A stretch of DNA of 64,000 bases. Source: Panaeolus papilionaceus (lineage: Eukaryota; Basidiomycota; Agaricomycetes; Agaricales). Shown here piece after piece: positions 43,112-54,900 of the stretch. Numbering within the stretch: the first letter of the stretch is position 1; each line of letters begins with the position of its first letter. The position numbers were made by a program, and so were the translations under genes. Location of the stretch: assembly GCA_015501605.1 (NCBI GenBank), contig JADNRZ010000006.1, positions 372,001 to 436,000 of the forward strand, read 5' to 3'. The notes beneath the pieces are model-generated. The model was given only the letters and a program-made list of their open reading frames with translations. It had not been told where the DNA came from and did no database searches.

Positions 43112-44504
43112 ATGGCTACAAGCCCCTGTTTTCTCGAGTATGTTCGTTTACAGGCCTCCTAAGTACGAGACATACCCCTTGTTTCTAGCGTCAGTCCGTG
43201 CTATTTTGAAACGGAGCAGGAAATGGACGCAGGGCGTTTGAAATTGCGTGAGGAAATGTTGGATATCAACGTCTTTGAACAAACCCAAAAGATACAACCT
43301 GCAAAGTCTTTGTTGAAATTTGTGAACAGTAATGCGGTATTTATACAGACTTCAGACTTCGATTACCTTCTGTGCTGTAGGTCTGCTTGAAGGGTGAGAG
43401 AGGATTTGAACTGAGCAATAAAACAAACCAATGAAGGGGTCCCAGGCGCCTTCCTTTGGAAGGAACGCAGATCACTTTGTTGGGTAGATCTCATCTCTAA
43501 GCCTTTCATCCACAGCATACCTATTACCAAGAATTGGCAACTCACACACGAACATCCATCTACGTGCCTTGAATTTCTTTTTCATTACACTAGATAAGCC
43601 CTTCGAATCACTCCGCCAACCCTGCTCGCTGCACAGAAGCCACAAATGCACCGAGACAAAACCATGATACTGAGCGATACGAGTGCCAGCACCGAGTCTC
43701 TTCCTGCTTTTTCCAGCAACTGACAACAACTGTGGTTGGTTTCGCTTTTCTCTGAACTTTACTACAGGCAAGATCTCCGATTACTTATCCCAACTAACGA
43801 ACTAGAATATTGGCCCATCAAACATCGACCACAGTATGTTACCCAGTCATAAGGCTCGACGGTCCAAAGTTCAAGTTATGGGTCTAAGAGGAAGGAGTAT
43901 CACTGCAGCGCAACACTTCTACTCAACATTTTCAGGTAATTTGGTGGAGCAATCCCTTCCACAACTCCACCATGTCACTAAGCTATGGCGAGGGTGGACC
44001 AGACGATGTTGCAGTCAAACATACTCCATTCCCATGGTAATGCCCCTGGACAATCGTTCGTTTATAGACGAAATCTTGATCTTCAAGGCAGACATGAAAG
44101 GGAGTTTGTCTGATTCGCCCTGCGTCCTAACTAACCCCAGTTTCAGCCAAGTCACCATCGAGGTTACACCGCTTTCGAGCTTCCAACCGTGGCCAGCGGG
44201 TGAGCATGTATGTCAATCCGGAGGTAAGAATGCCTTGATTTGATCGATGTGATAACTCCTAGTCTTTGCCTCCCCTCTGTCGAACTTACCCCGCAGTCGA
44301 TGGTAGATTTTCGGAACTGATGTTGCCCCTCTGACTGAATAGAACTGGGGGATGGTTAATGGAACGAGTGTAGAAGAGATCGTGGTGGCAATGGATAGTA
44401 GGATCAAGCAGGCGCCTTTGGGTTTTTATACTCTGAGAAATGCCCCACAATTTCAAGGCAGAAGCCCCGAAAAGATCGATAAGTATGATTCCCGTCGTTC
44501 GTGA
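43112..44504 (+). CDS. Uncharacterised, possibly broken gene; exons only partly resolved
   Basis: Begins only 22 bp after the SDR stop. A plausible first exon (43112-43137) splices to 43189-43336, giving MATSPCFLDVSPCYFETEQE, then LKLREEMLDINVFEQTQKIQ and AKSLLKFVNSNA. The reading after that becomes uncertain: several alternative splices keep parts open but none joins well. A last open exon at 44343-44504 reads NWGMVNGTSVEEIVVAMDSR, then IKQAPLGFYTLRN. The middle shows possible exon pieces (such as HHRGYTAFELPTVA around 44150-44205). I do not recognise the family. It could be one intact gene I cannot splice, two genes, or a degenerating one. Confidence 0.3.
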
Positions 44505-45325
44505 TTACGATTTGTGTTGGGATTGCTAATCAATTTTTTGGGGCTCGCTACCCGTAATCTATCCGGCTGTTAACCCTTTGCAACCAATGGATGGTAGTAT
44601 AAATTCCCGCTGATAATGAAAACACGTATTCTGCCATGTTCCCGTTGATCCTTTCCTAACGTAGCATTCTGGCGACATACTACTGGTCGACCCATGGGCC
44701 GGATTTTTTTGCACTGGTTACGTCCCAACACTCGCCAATGGGGTCTGGAGAATTTCGTGGGAGGGCGATATAAGTTAGGGCGTCTTTAGGCCCATTGTCG
44801 GCCGTGCTCTCTTTTCTTTGCTAGACCCTCCTACGTAAACCCATCTACCCATGGTCTATCGCTGGCGAAACTGGATTTCACAAGCTTCATCATCACCGTG
44901 CAATGAATGCCTCTAATTTTGTTGCGCATCCCTGTTCTGTCAACTCACAGTAATCCCTCCGAACATGACCCTTCACGATCGTCATATTTTCATCTCCGTC
45001 CGTTATTTTAGCCAATCTTCTGCACGGCCGAAAATTTTGGGATTTGTCTGTTCTTACCCAGTATTGAACCTGTAAACATCCGCCAAACCCAGTGGGCATG
45101 TCAACTAGTGGTGATCGACCTCAACCACACGGTATAAAAGGTAACATTAGCCGAGTTGATTGTGATACGTAGCGAGATCTTGAACAACATCTAGAAGGTG
45201 CATACTTACGAGATGGTACGTATTTATCATCGGAGACACAATGTGGTAGTCCATTTACTAACATCAACAGAGTTTGTAGTATCCAGGTAGGACGACAGAG
45301 CACCCGGTCCAAGCCTATTGTACAA
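44505..45325. other. Intergenic, possible decayed short gene
   Basis: TATA-like sites occur at about 44771 (GATATAAG) and 45131-45140 (GGTATAAAAG). A plus-strand frame from 45099 starts MSTSGDRPQPHGIKG, and pieces such as DLEQHLEGAYLRDEFVV can be read just downstream with a GT-AG intron, but no complete gene could be assembled. Confidence 0.25.
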
Positions 45326-47828
45326 CTAACGCCGAGTGAAAACCAACGGAACTCTAATAGGTCTGATGGGGCAGGTCAGAGATGGTATCAGGCATAAATG
45401 TTATGGCATACGTTAAAGATAGGCCCGCTCGAGCAGAGAGGATTCGGGCCTTTCGTTCAGCAAAAGTCTCGTTTGCGAATTGCGCCTCTTCTTTTACAGT
45501 GATATTGTACTTCGAGACAATCATAGTCAAGATTGCGATTCCTTCCGTTTCAAAAAATCTGAATCCGTAATGCGTCAGCAAAAGAAATGCAGTGACCGTG
45601 GTGTTCTACGCACTTGCGACCAAGGCATGCGCGGGGGCCTGATAAAAATTTAGCTCATCCTTTTAGTTTATATCTTAAATGAAACAGACCTGCACTGAAG
45701 GGAAGAAACGCATCTCTAGGCCAGTCATGCTTCAGGAATCGCGAAGGTTGAAAGGATTCCGGTTCTGACCAATAGCGTGCTGAGGGGAACAGTCAGTTCT
45801 TTTTTAGTTGAATCCTGTGTGAATAGTAGACCGACGATTGTAATGAAGGCCAGGTGTTGAGATAGTGACGAAGGCCCCTTTCGGTATCGTGACATTTTTG
45901 AAGTCGCCGTTTAAATTTCCGGTGGCTAGGACAGTATCCTCTGCTGACACTTTTGGGATGCCTGTCACCTGGTAGTCGAAAAGTAGGATTTAATAGTCGT
46001 AAATGAGGAGGCAGCTGGTATACAAACCGGAGGAAACATCCGTAGTGTCTCGTAAAACACCCTATATCGGGTTATTGAGCGATGTGTGCCTCAACATATA
46101 TACGACGTACGCGTTTGAGTATGTTAGGGAGCCCATATCTTCATACGTCTTGGTGGACGGCACATGTATCAGTAAAAACCAGATAAAGCAAGCCACCCGC
46201 TTACCGGTTCGCGTCCATCGATCAAAACAGATTTGATATGTTGATACAGTTTTTCTTGTTCATCGGGATACAGTGCCAACAAACCGAAAGTAAAGCTGAG
46301 CGTATGCGCCGTAGTCTGAACTAGAGTGGTCGAACGGGGAAAAACACAATGCAGGTTGTTACAGAGACTCACCTCGTGACCAGCAAGGAGGAATATAAAA
46401 ACATTTCCTGTGGAGGTTTGAGTGATGATTAATATTCTGAGGCCCAGAGTTACTTGCCGATAACTTCGTCCTCGGTCAGAGCAGAGCCATCCAAAGTCTG
46501 AGAATTTGCTTCCAGCAGGCTGCTAAAAAGGTCGTGTCGTTCCAGCTTTTCAGCGTGAAGACGCTGATGAATCATATCGGACATATATTTCTGACAAGTT
46601 GGGTGTGGGTCAAGCTTGTTAGAGGGTTACTGAACGTCCGGTGTTTCATACCTTCAATTCGACCAAAGCCCGTCCGGCGGCACGCGTACGCTTGGTTGCA
46701 ATCATTGCCCACTTGGGCACTAGCAAAGGGATAAAAAAATCTCTGCTCAGAATATGAAGAGCGTCCTTGAATGTCATGGTATAGCCGGGAGGAACAGCAT
46801 CGTCCTCCGCCCAAGAAATACCGCGACCAAAACCTGCAAAACAATCACATATTACGATATACGAACAAGCGGAAGTACGGTTTGCAGCTTACCAGCTACA
46901 CCAATCACAAACAAAGCAATCTATAAAAGGATGTGAGGTCAAGACACGGCAAGATGCTAGAGCGCTCACAGGAAGAGTAAGGTTGACACAATGATCCACA
47001 GTGATGGATTGTCTATCCTTCCAAACATCGTGAAACAGACTGTTCATGATTTTAATGGTTTCCTCCCAAACCAATTTGTTGTTGCGCTACCATGACTTAG
47101 GTTTAGGGATAGGTCAAGATGTATATGCAAAACCACACACATCTGAAAAGGCGGGGGCGGATATTTTGCGATACTTTTTCCATTCCTCGCCCTCGGAAGC
47201 GACAATATTATGTCCGTAGAATGTGAGGGCTCGGTAAAGGTGCACTGGTTTTGGAAATCGGGAACGTGAAGAAGTGATCTCCTGTGAGAGGGTCAGTCAT
47301 TCGCCTTACACTCTCCATGTGCAGATAATATGGGGTTAACAAACCTTAACAGCAGCGGCATCGGCCACCATGATAAACGTCGTGGCTTTGGGCAGCATGC
47401 TTACCTGTTTAAGAGCCGGGAGCTGATGAATGATGAACAGCGGACGATACATAGAGCTACTAACTGAAGAACGGATATCCCATCCATCTGCAGCAAAGGC
47501 TGATGCGAATGGTATCACTACTTGTCCCATCGATCACGACAAGGAAATTTTAGACTTACCAGTATGCTTTGCCTCAAAGGAAGAATTGTTGCCTGGAGTA
47601 AGTCCAGGGATTCGTTTTAAAATCATGCCCGGGACACTCATGGGCGAAAACAGCACGCGGGTACCGGGGTGGTTTCTGTTAGATGCATATGTTAATAGTG
47701 ATATGAATTCTCGCCGTCATAGAAAAGAACGCATACTCTATGTCCTTAATTGCATTCCAAAAGGCGATAGCCTTTTGCAAGACATAGACGGCGACAAATG
47801 ATGAAATAAGGAAAAGGAGGGCAGGCAT
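45326..47828 (-). CDS. Cytochrome P450 monooxygenase
   Basis: An ER-membrane haem monooxygenase. N-terminal anchor: MPALLFLISSFVAVYVLQKA. Then NHPGTRVLFSPMSVPGMILK, SMLPKATTFIMV, HNIVASEGEEWKKYRKISAP with the WxxxR-type C-helix region, and I-helix FLLAGHETTAHTLSF. The ExxR motif ETLRMFPP appears only after splicing two introns, and the haem loop FSAGPRACLGRKFFETEG is built across two more introns, so the Cys ligand is intact. After a last intron the protein ends LTPIRVPLVFTRR at 45326; ignoring it would give a shorter, atypical tail. About ten introns. All signature motifs are present, so the gene appears functional. The substrate is unknown. An earlier in-frame ATG at 47879 is possible. Confidence 0.93.
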
Positions 47829-48206
47829 AAAGGTGGGAGTGGAGGAAAGACGTGAATGAACAAGGATATTTTTGATCACATTTACAAGCGGTCTCCAAGG
47901 GTGTTTTATAAATACCCCAAGTGCCTATGTACGCCCTTGGATTTGCACATGTTTGGAATATGCCAAGTATGTTGCGGGAATATATTTTAGACTGGCCCTG
48001 AGAGCTGCTGCTGGAAAACACATATTTGAGGGCCGCAAGGGGCCGCTTTGATAAACAAGATGAGTCAGCACCAAAGAACAGACTTGACAAGTCTTTTCGA
48101 AATAAAGCACAGTGGATGCATTACAGATCACGGACGCCGCGAGCATTACAACCTACACTTAAGATGTACATTTTAGATGGTGGGGGTACATTCTCGTACA
48201 ACTCAA
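47829..48206. other. P450 promoter and FKBP 3' flank
   Basis: Both neighbours are on the minus strand. No gene. Short A/T runs only; the P450 may start about 50 bp further upstream than annotated. Confidence 0.45.
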
Positions 48207-49676
48207 TCACTTGACCTCAAGCAATTTCACCTCTGAAAGACCTCGTCAGGATTTCCTCACAATAATAGGTGAAGGCGAACTCACCAAAGTGAAGAGTGGC
48301 ATTGGGTGGAATACCGGGAGGAGGTCGCTTACCATAGGCCAACGCAGGAGGGATGACCAAAGCTCTTTCACCGCCCACCTGCATACCGACAATACCCTCG
48401 TCCCAACCTTTGTGTACATCATCGGTCAAATGAATCTCTCAAAAAGAGCGCTACACACCTTTGATGACTTCTCCTTTGCCAAGGTGGAAGGTGAACTGTG
48501 ACAGGAATTAGATCGTGGTTTAAGTATGAACTAGGGCTTGCGTACCGGTTTTCCGCTAGTGTTTTTATCGAAGACTTTACCATCCGGGAACTTTCCAACG
48601 TAGCGCATGCGCACAGTGCTACCCTTCTTGGCTGTTGGGCCGGTCCCAACTTTTGCATCCTGGATAATAACGCCTGAAGGAAGGGTCTTCTTGGGCGGTG
48701 CGTTTTTCTCCTCTCCAGACTTCTTCTCTTTCTTCTTGTCCTTCTTCTCTTCCTTATGACCTTCCACAGGAACAGCGCCGCCTTTCTCTCCCTTCATCTT
48801 CTTGCTTTTTTTCCCCTCTTTGCTACTTTCTGTTTTGTTTTCGGAAACGACATCCGAATCCCGAGGGCGCTTTTGGCCTTTAGTAGCAGGGGGCTCATCC
48901 TCGATTTCTTCAAAGCGGCTAAAACGAGATCAGAAAAAATGACGCTAACATCAATTGATACCTACCTCGCGTTGCTTTCCAGGTCGTCGAGGTCGTCGGG
49001 ATGCATTTCAACATCGGAGCTGACATCCTGCAAGTCGTAAGCATCTTCCGAGTCCATGTCAGAATCATCGTCATAAGGGTCCTGGTCTGGAAGTTCCTGG
49101 TCTGTACATATGTTTAGTTGGGCGAGTTTACATTAGAATTGAATGTTCATTAGCTGACCAATGAACTGCCCGGATATGTAGATTGTGCTACGTTAAAGTT
49201 AATATATGTATGAACAGCATAAATAGAGACTTGGACATACTTTTTTCCAGTCGACTGGAGAATATAGGTAGATTCTCTGTTGAGAATGACGTTGATCGAA
49301 GCGTGTTCGACCTAATATGTGTTAGATCTAAGAGTTTGTCGCTATTAATGATATATTCACCTTGCCTGGAGTGAGGGAGCAAAGGACAGTGGTGACCTGC
49401 TTCTCCTCATCCTCGTTCTCGTTCTCATCCTCTTCGTCGTCTTCATCATCATCAAATAGGCCTCGTGAGTAGACGAGCTTGAGAACTGTGCGGCCGTTAG
49501 GGTCAGCGATTTCTTCTCCCAAAGCTACATTCGTAACATGGAGATCAAGGTCAGGCATCATAATTGTTCGAGGTTTTCCAGGTTGGAGTTCGACACTCCT
49601 GCAAGGTATTGTTAACTATAGATATAACCGTATGACGCGTCATAAACACGTACCAGAAGGCTACATTGGTTGCCAT
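48207..49676 (-). CDS. Nuclear FKBP-type peptidyl-prolyl isomerase, Fpr3/Fpr4/FKBP46 type
   Basis: N-terminal nucleoplasmin-like part: [40 protein letters not shown], acidic run [17 protein letters not shown], then [12 protein letters not shown]. Further acidic ([16 protein letters not shown]) and Lys-rich ([17 protein letters not shown]) segments follow. The C-terminal FKBP domain shows [80 protein letters not shown] and the end [11 protein letters not shown], reached by splicing the last intron, with stop at 48207. The nucleoplasmin fold plus FKBP domain is the arrangement of yeast Fpr3/Fpr4, which act as histone chaperone and proline isomerase in the nucleus and nucleolus. Active-site aromatic residues (Y, F, W) are present. 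Confidence 0.92.
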
Positions 49677-49830
49677 TTTATCGAAAGTTGTTTAAACGAG
49701 GTTAAGACTGAAGTTTTTTTTCCAATCCAAGTTGAACACGGGTACGGCAAACGCCGAAACTCCGCTGCAACAAGGATTGATGAAAGCGTCAGTGATCAAG
49801 TTGAGGTCCAACGCAATCCAGTAAGTAACG

Positions 49831-50669
49831 ATGGTTAGTGTTACTATAAGATTTTATTATTAAGAGCTGTTTACTAACATTTGTTTCGATATCTAGTCAA
49901 ACGTCCTGAGACCTTATCTAGCCGCTGTTAGATCTACTCTTACTGCGGCGCTCACTTTGGAGAACTTTGGTTCTCAGGTTGATCATTATGCCCCTTTCTT
50001 ATCTGCCGCTCGTTAATTGATGCTATCTAGGTCGTGGAACGTCACAATAAACCAGAGGTCGAAGTCGCGTATGTCTCATAAAACTCTCATTTACGCTGCT
50101 TCTCAAAGCTCAGCTTACTGTCAGAACTTCTAAAGAAGTCCTCCTCAACCCCCTGACAATATCGCGAAATGAGAACGAACGTGTCTTGATTGAGCCGTCA
50201 GTAAATTCCATTCGCTTGAGCATCAAGATCAAGCAAGCCGACGAAATTGAGAGGATTCTCTGCAACAAGTTCACTCGGTTCATGATGCAGCGGGCAGAAA
50301 GTTTTATCGTGCTACGGCGGAAACCTGTCCCAGTAGGTGTTCTCTCGATCTGTATGCACCCTGTTCTTATATTTCATAGGGATATGACATTTCCTTTTTA
50401 ATCACAAATACCCACTCAGAGACAATGTTGAAGCATAAGATAGTTGATTTTATTATCCAGTGAGCCTATTACATCTTCCTTCCCCGTCTTCCTAGCTCAA
50501 TTTAAATCCAAGGTTTATGGAAGAAGTGGACAAAGAAATTAGCGAAATGAAACTCAGTCTGAATGCAAGAGCACGTATTGTCGCAGAGTCATATCTAACG
50601 GCTGTGAGTCTTACTTCTATCCTTGCCATTAATCCTAGTATCTGAATACAATTGTAGTTCAATGCGTAG
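49831..50669 (+). CDS. ARPC4: Arp2/3 complex subunit 4 (ARPC4/Arc19)
   Basis: A core subunit of the Arp2/3 actin-nucleating complex. The start codon alone (49831-49833) appears to form the coding part of exon 1; an intron follows immediately, and exon 2 gives [20 protein letters not shown] and [20 protein letters not shown]. Then come [40 protein letters not shown] sequence, [58 protein letters not shown] and [20 protein letters not shown], ending TAFNA after the last intron. It matches animal ARPC4 nearly residue for residue over the whole length of about 168 residues. It is divergent from the FKBP gene with 154 bp between starts. Confidence 0.95.
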
Positions 50670-50917
50670 TACATGTCTTCGGTATCAAATGAGACTGTTA
50701 TTATATCCCTACAATCCAAGTTCATCCTTGACGTAGATACCTTGTGCGATTGATTGGCGATGACGCACGTCCTGATCTTCTGACAAGAGGTTTCGTGGTT
50801 TACTCGTTTGATCAACGACTGCTCTACAAACCGCGTTCGATTTAACGATTCAATTTATACTTATCTCTCCAGGAAATATGGAAGGCTCACCGATACTTGC
50901 ACCCGCTGAGTATGTCC

Positions 50918-51532
50918 TCAAGTCCTATTCAAGCGCGTTTCCAAAGCCCCCTTGACGCTATTCTTCCACTCCCAATCAAGAACGGCATAACTCCTTACGT
51001 CGAGATATTCGCCATTCGCCTTCCAGCACTCCTTTCTCTCCCCCTCCAAACGGATGCCCGCAACTCTCTCAAACCATCTTTGCATCGGAATATTATCAGC
51101 CCCAGTCTCAAATGTTGCGCGATGGAAACCTTGCTCTTCTAATATGTATTGCAGTACAACGTATAAGACTTCCGTCGCGATGCTCTTGCCATGCACTTCT
51201 GGGGAGACGACGATGCCCACCTCACAAGAGGAATGCATGTGGTCGATATTGAAGTAGCCCGTATTACCGGCAAATTTGGGCCGGTCATCTTCAATTAAGA
51301 AAATATAGAAATCCATGACTTCGGGGTCTTGCGCTCGAGTCTCTATTCGTTGTTGGATGTCTGCGGCAGTGACAATTTCTGGCAAGAAAGGGAGAAACTC
51401 TCTTGTTCTCGGATGAGCGCGGCATTTTGCGACTTCGTCATTGACTTCTAATGAAGGGGGTGTAAGCCTTATTCTCTTCCATGGGGATTCAAGAGTCACG
51501 GTATGGTGAACCATGGTGGTGGTAGATGTCAA
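50918..51532 (-). CDS. GNAT-family N-acetyltransferase (RimJ/RimL-like)
   Basis: A single-exon protein of about 200 residues. It reads LTPPSLEVNDEVAKCRAHPR near the start, then FYIFLIEDDRPKFAGNTGYF, SCEVGIVVSPEVHGKSIATE (the acetyl-CoA-binding loop region, with V-x-H-G-K-S in place of the usual Q-x-x-G-x-G/A) and HRATFETGADNIPMQRWFER, followed by GERKECWKANGEYLDVRSYA. Strand-helix order and the E..GI.V.P..HGK signature match ribosomal-protein-type acetyltransferases. Substrate unknown. The start could also be Met7 (51514). No introns, unusual among its neighbours. Confidence 0.85.
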   Translation of the reverse strand: MTSTTTMVHHTVTLESPWKRIRLTPPSLEVNDEVAKCRAHPRTREFLPFLPEIVTAADIQQRIETRAQDPEVMDFYIFLIEDDRPKFAGNTGYFNIDHMHSSCEVGIVVSPEVHGKSIATEVLYVVLQYILEEQGFHRATFETGADNIPMQRWFERVAGIRLEGERKECWKANGEYLDVRSYAVLDWEWKNSVKGALETRLNRT

Positions 51533-51975
51533 AGAGTCGCCCGTTCAAGAAATATTTGCCGATTTGTGACCAGAAGTGGATGCATTCGTTGATCCGTCGC
51601 CTACTTAGTGACTCGTGTTCTCCATCTCTTGATTCGCGTGTGCATCGGATAGTCATCGCAAGAAATGATAAATCATCCCCCTCTTGCAAGAGTCCTTCTT
51701 TCGAAATATGCTGAATCGTTGCTGAATAGTGTCATGGTCTTTGTCCATATGACAATGCTGATCCTGATGAAATCAAATTTCTTGTCTGGTAAGCACTAGT
51801 AGCAACAAAAAGATATACTCTACGATAAGATAAGGAGATGATCACGAAACCCTGCCCAGTGCCCACCAGTTGATCACCTATTATGAAGAAAATGCAAGTA
51901 CAGTAAGACAACAAGCGACAAGGTATGCTAGATATAGAGTATCGTATGTACCAATAATGTGAAAAAGTCGGGGCA
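51533..51975. other. Short intergenic region
   Basis: GNAT promoter and 3' flank of the large gelsolin-like gene, both minus strand. Nothing else supported. Confidence 0.45.
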
Positions 51976-54900
51976 TTAAAGGAGGTCAGAAATGGCAACC
52001 CCAAGTGGGAGCATATCAGGGTCTTTCAGCAAGCTTCTATCCCACTCACGTCGCGCCAACTGCCAACGGAGATCTATCAGCCTGCCTTAGTACATAGAGA
52101 AGGGACAAGTTTAACCACATACTTGATCTAAAGCTTCGTTGCATGGAATGATGTTCATATGGTCAGGTATGTCGCCGTTGTTCTGCAGGTTTACGTTAAG
52201 TTGGCATTCTGGTTTAAAGGAGAGGAATGAACGGACTAGCCAAGCTTCATCTAAATCCCGGACATTCGACTGCAAATCAAGAGGCAATTTAGAGGGCAGA
52301 ATGAGAGCATGAACCGTTGGTGAGAAAGGGCACTGCTGAGCAGCTCGTCGGGACATTTGCTGGAGAGCAGATCACAGTGTAAGCATATAACCAACCTTAT
52401 TAGCAACATCTTTTGGACTTACGATGGCGACGTCCAAGGCAAATCGAATAGACTGCCTGTCTCCCCGCGCGTCTTTTCCAACAACCACGAACAACTCCCA
52501 GATACAATCGATGATATAGACTGAATGAGCGGTATCTTGTTCGAGGGAGATAAATTCAACGTGGGTGATCTGTTTAATTTTTAGTACTTAGAGTCTAAAG
52601 CAGTACGCTCGTTGCTTACGGGTTGTTTAATATTCTCCCCATTTACTCGCCATATCTTTGGCTCCCATAGAATTGATGATCTTCTGAATTTCCAGTAGTC
52701 GGCCTGGGCAAACGGGTCATCCCCGAGCATCATCCAAAAGATTTCATCTTCGTCGCTGGTTCCTTCAAACATTTCAACAGGCGTCATGTGCTCATCCAGT
52801 GTCCGAGCATATGTAAGAGCAGCTTGTTGTTCAGAGGGAACGGAGCCTGACCCATGCCAGACATACACTGTGCCCAAAATGGTAAAGCAGTAGCTAAACG
52901 CAGAGCAGAGGTTTCTGATGCTCTGTCGACAATGATGAGAATACTCAGTGAGAAGGCGAAGTGATCAACCCACAAAATCTTGCTCGTCGACAAAAATGAC
53001 GCCGCCTTGGGAACGGACCGTATGCATGGTCGTGTTTTCGGCGCTCCAATGGGATCTCGAACCCTGTGAAACAAATATTAGTATTTTACAAGTAGGATAC
53101 CTGCGTTAAACAAAACCTGGCGAATAATGAGGGTGCCACCTAGCACAGTGGTAAGGTCAACTGGCTCCGAAAGTTGGTGTACCATAACCTGCGAATACGG
53201 GGTGAGCAAACGCACCGAAAGGGTAGACATATTTACTCGCCGGTGATGCCCCATAACGAGTGGCCAGTTCACGGAGCTTCTTATCTTCTCGATCTTTGAA
53301 TTGACACTGTTTCCCGAGCCAACACCACACAACAGTTGATACCAAGCCGCTTTCTCGGGACTTGGAGCGGTGAACCACTGCAAGAATCTCAGTCTCATAA
53401 AAGATGTGACAGTTCCTCATAACAGGATGTGCCGAGTTGGCGACGATAGAAAGCACGTCCACGGAAATGGTTTGGTTTTCTGGAGACACCCTTGTGATAG
53501 TTTCGACTTGATGCAGCTTTGATAGGTCAAATACAGGTATGGTATCGTCTTCGCGTTCTGAAGCACAGATCAGAGGTGCGTACGGCAGAGTCAGGCACAG
53601 ACTTACTGATGATTATTTGGTCATTTATCTCAACGGGCGCTATCTCCTCAACTGGTGCTGGTGGATCTTTCAAACCTATTGAGGTCGGCTTGCCTTGAAT
53701 TACGTCTGGCTCCTCACAAGCTATTGGACTGGAAAGGGCGTGAGAACGACCAAGTGTCCCTGCTGGAGATGGGACGGGTGTTGCCTCCTCCTTCAAAGGA
53801 GGCAACATTATGGACGAATACTTCTCATAAGTTGATCGGCGCTTCTCAGACTGCACCTGAGAGAGGGCTGGTCGCGGTGTTGGAGTAATAGATGGTGTAG
53901 GTTCCGCTCTCGCGACTTCTAAGGGTTTATCTTCAGGCGTGTTCGCCATAGCCATCGCCAACTCCATTACCGTCGCGCGATTTCCCGTACTAGGTATGCG
54001 AGTGTGCTTAGTGACCTGAGGAGATGCTGGCGGACTTTTTGAGGAATCGTTGGCGAGTACCTCTCGCTCTTCGAGTTGGAGTTGGGGAGGTTTTGTAGCG
54101 TCCTTCTGACTCGGATCCTTGTCGATCCAGACTGAATCCGTCCCAGAATACTCCTTGTCGTTCATCGGCATCTGGTTCTGTCGAGAGCGTGGCTCATCAG
54201 CAGCCTGGATGGCGGGCGTGATAGTGCGTGTGGGGCTGCCAGATTTTTTCTCGATCTCGACTCTGAGATGGCTGGTCGGGCGGATGGCATCGTTCATCTA
54301 CTCAGTGTCAAGCGCAAAACAAGAAAACCATATTAAAATTCCAGGTGATAGAAAAATACAGCACAATGTGAAAATAGTCTAATGTGAGTAGTGTTCCAAC
54401 GTAACATCACCAGGATTAACGCACATGGATCAAGGGCTTTTTAGGAGTAGATGGGATATCGGGAGGATTGGGCTCCTTCCTCGGGGTATTTATCTGCACT
54501 CCCAGTTCGTCGACGAGCGACGCTTGCCTAAGATCGCTGTTCGATTTGCTTGGTTTGATGAGGACCATCGTGGTACCAGAACCAACGCCTGGCGTTCGGC
54601 TTCTATGGAATGGCTCCGCTGAAGCCATGAAAACAGGATCGGAGGAGTTTGGCTCCGAGCGTGACTTGGGGATAGATGGAATAGACACTGAAGTCTTTAG
54701 GGATTGTTTGGTTTGGTACGTGTCTGAAATCCTGGGGTCGAGTGCTACAGGGTAATCGGATGAAGGCCTTGAAAGTGGATCAGGGGATGGAGATGATTTC
54801 GTCGGTGAAGCCAGACTCGAGCTAGCTTGCCAACGGTCCAGGACGGACCCCTTTCCTGCGCTCACAGGTCTTGATTTGTTAACAGGAAATGGTGTTGATG

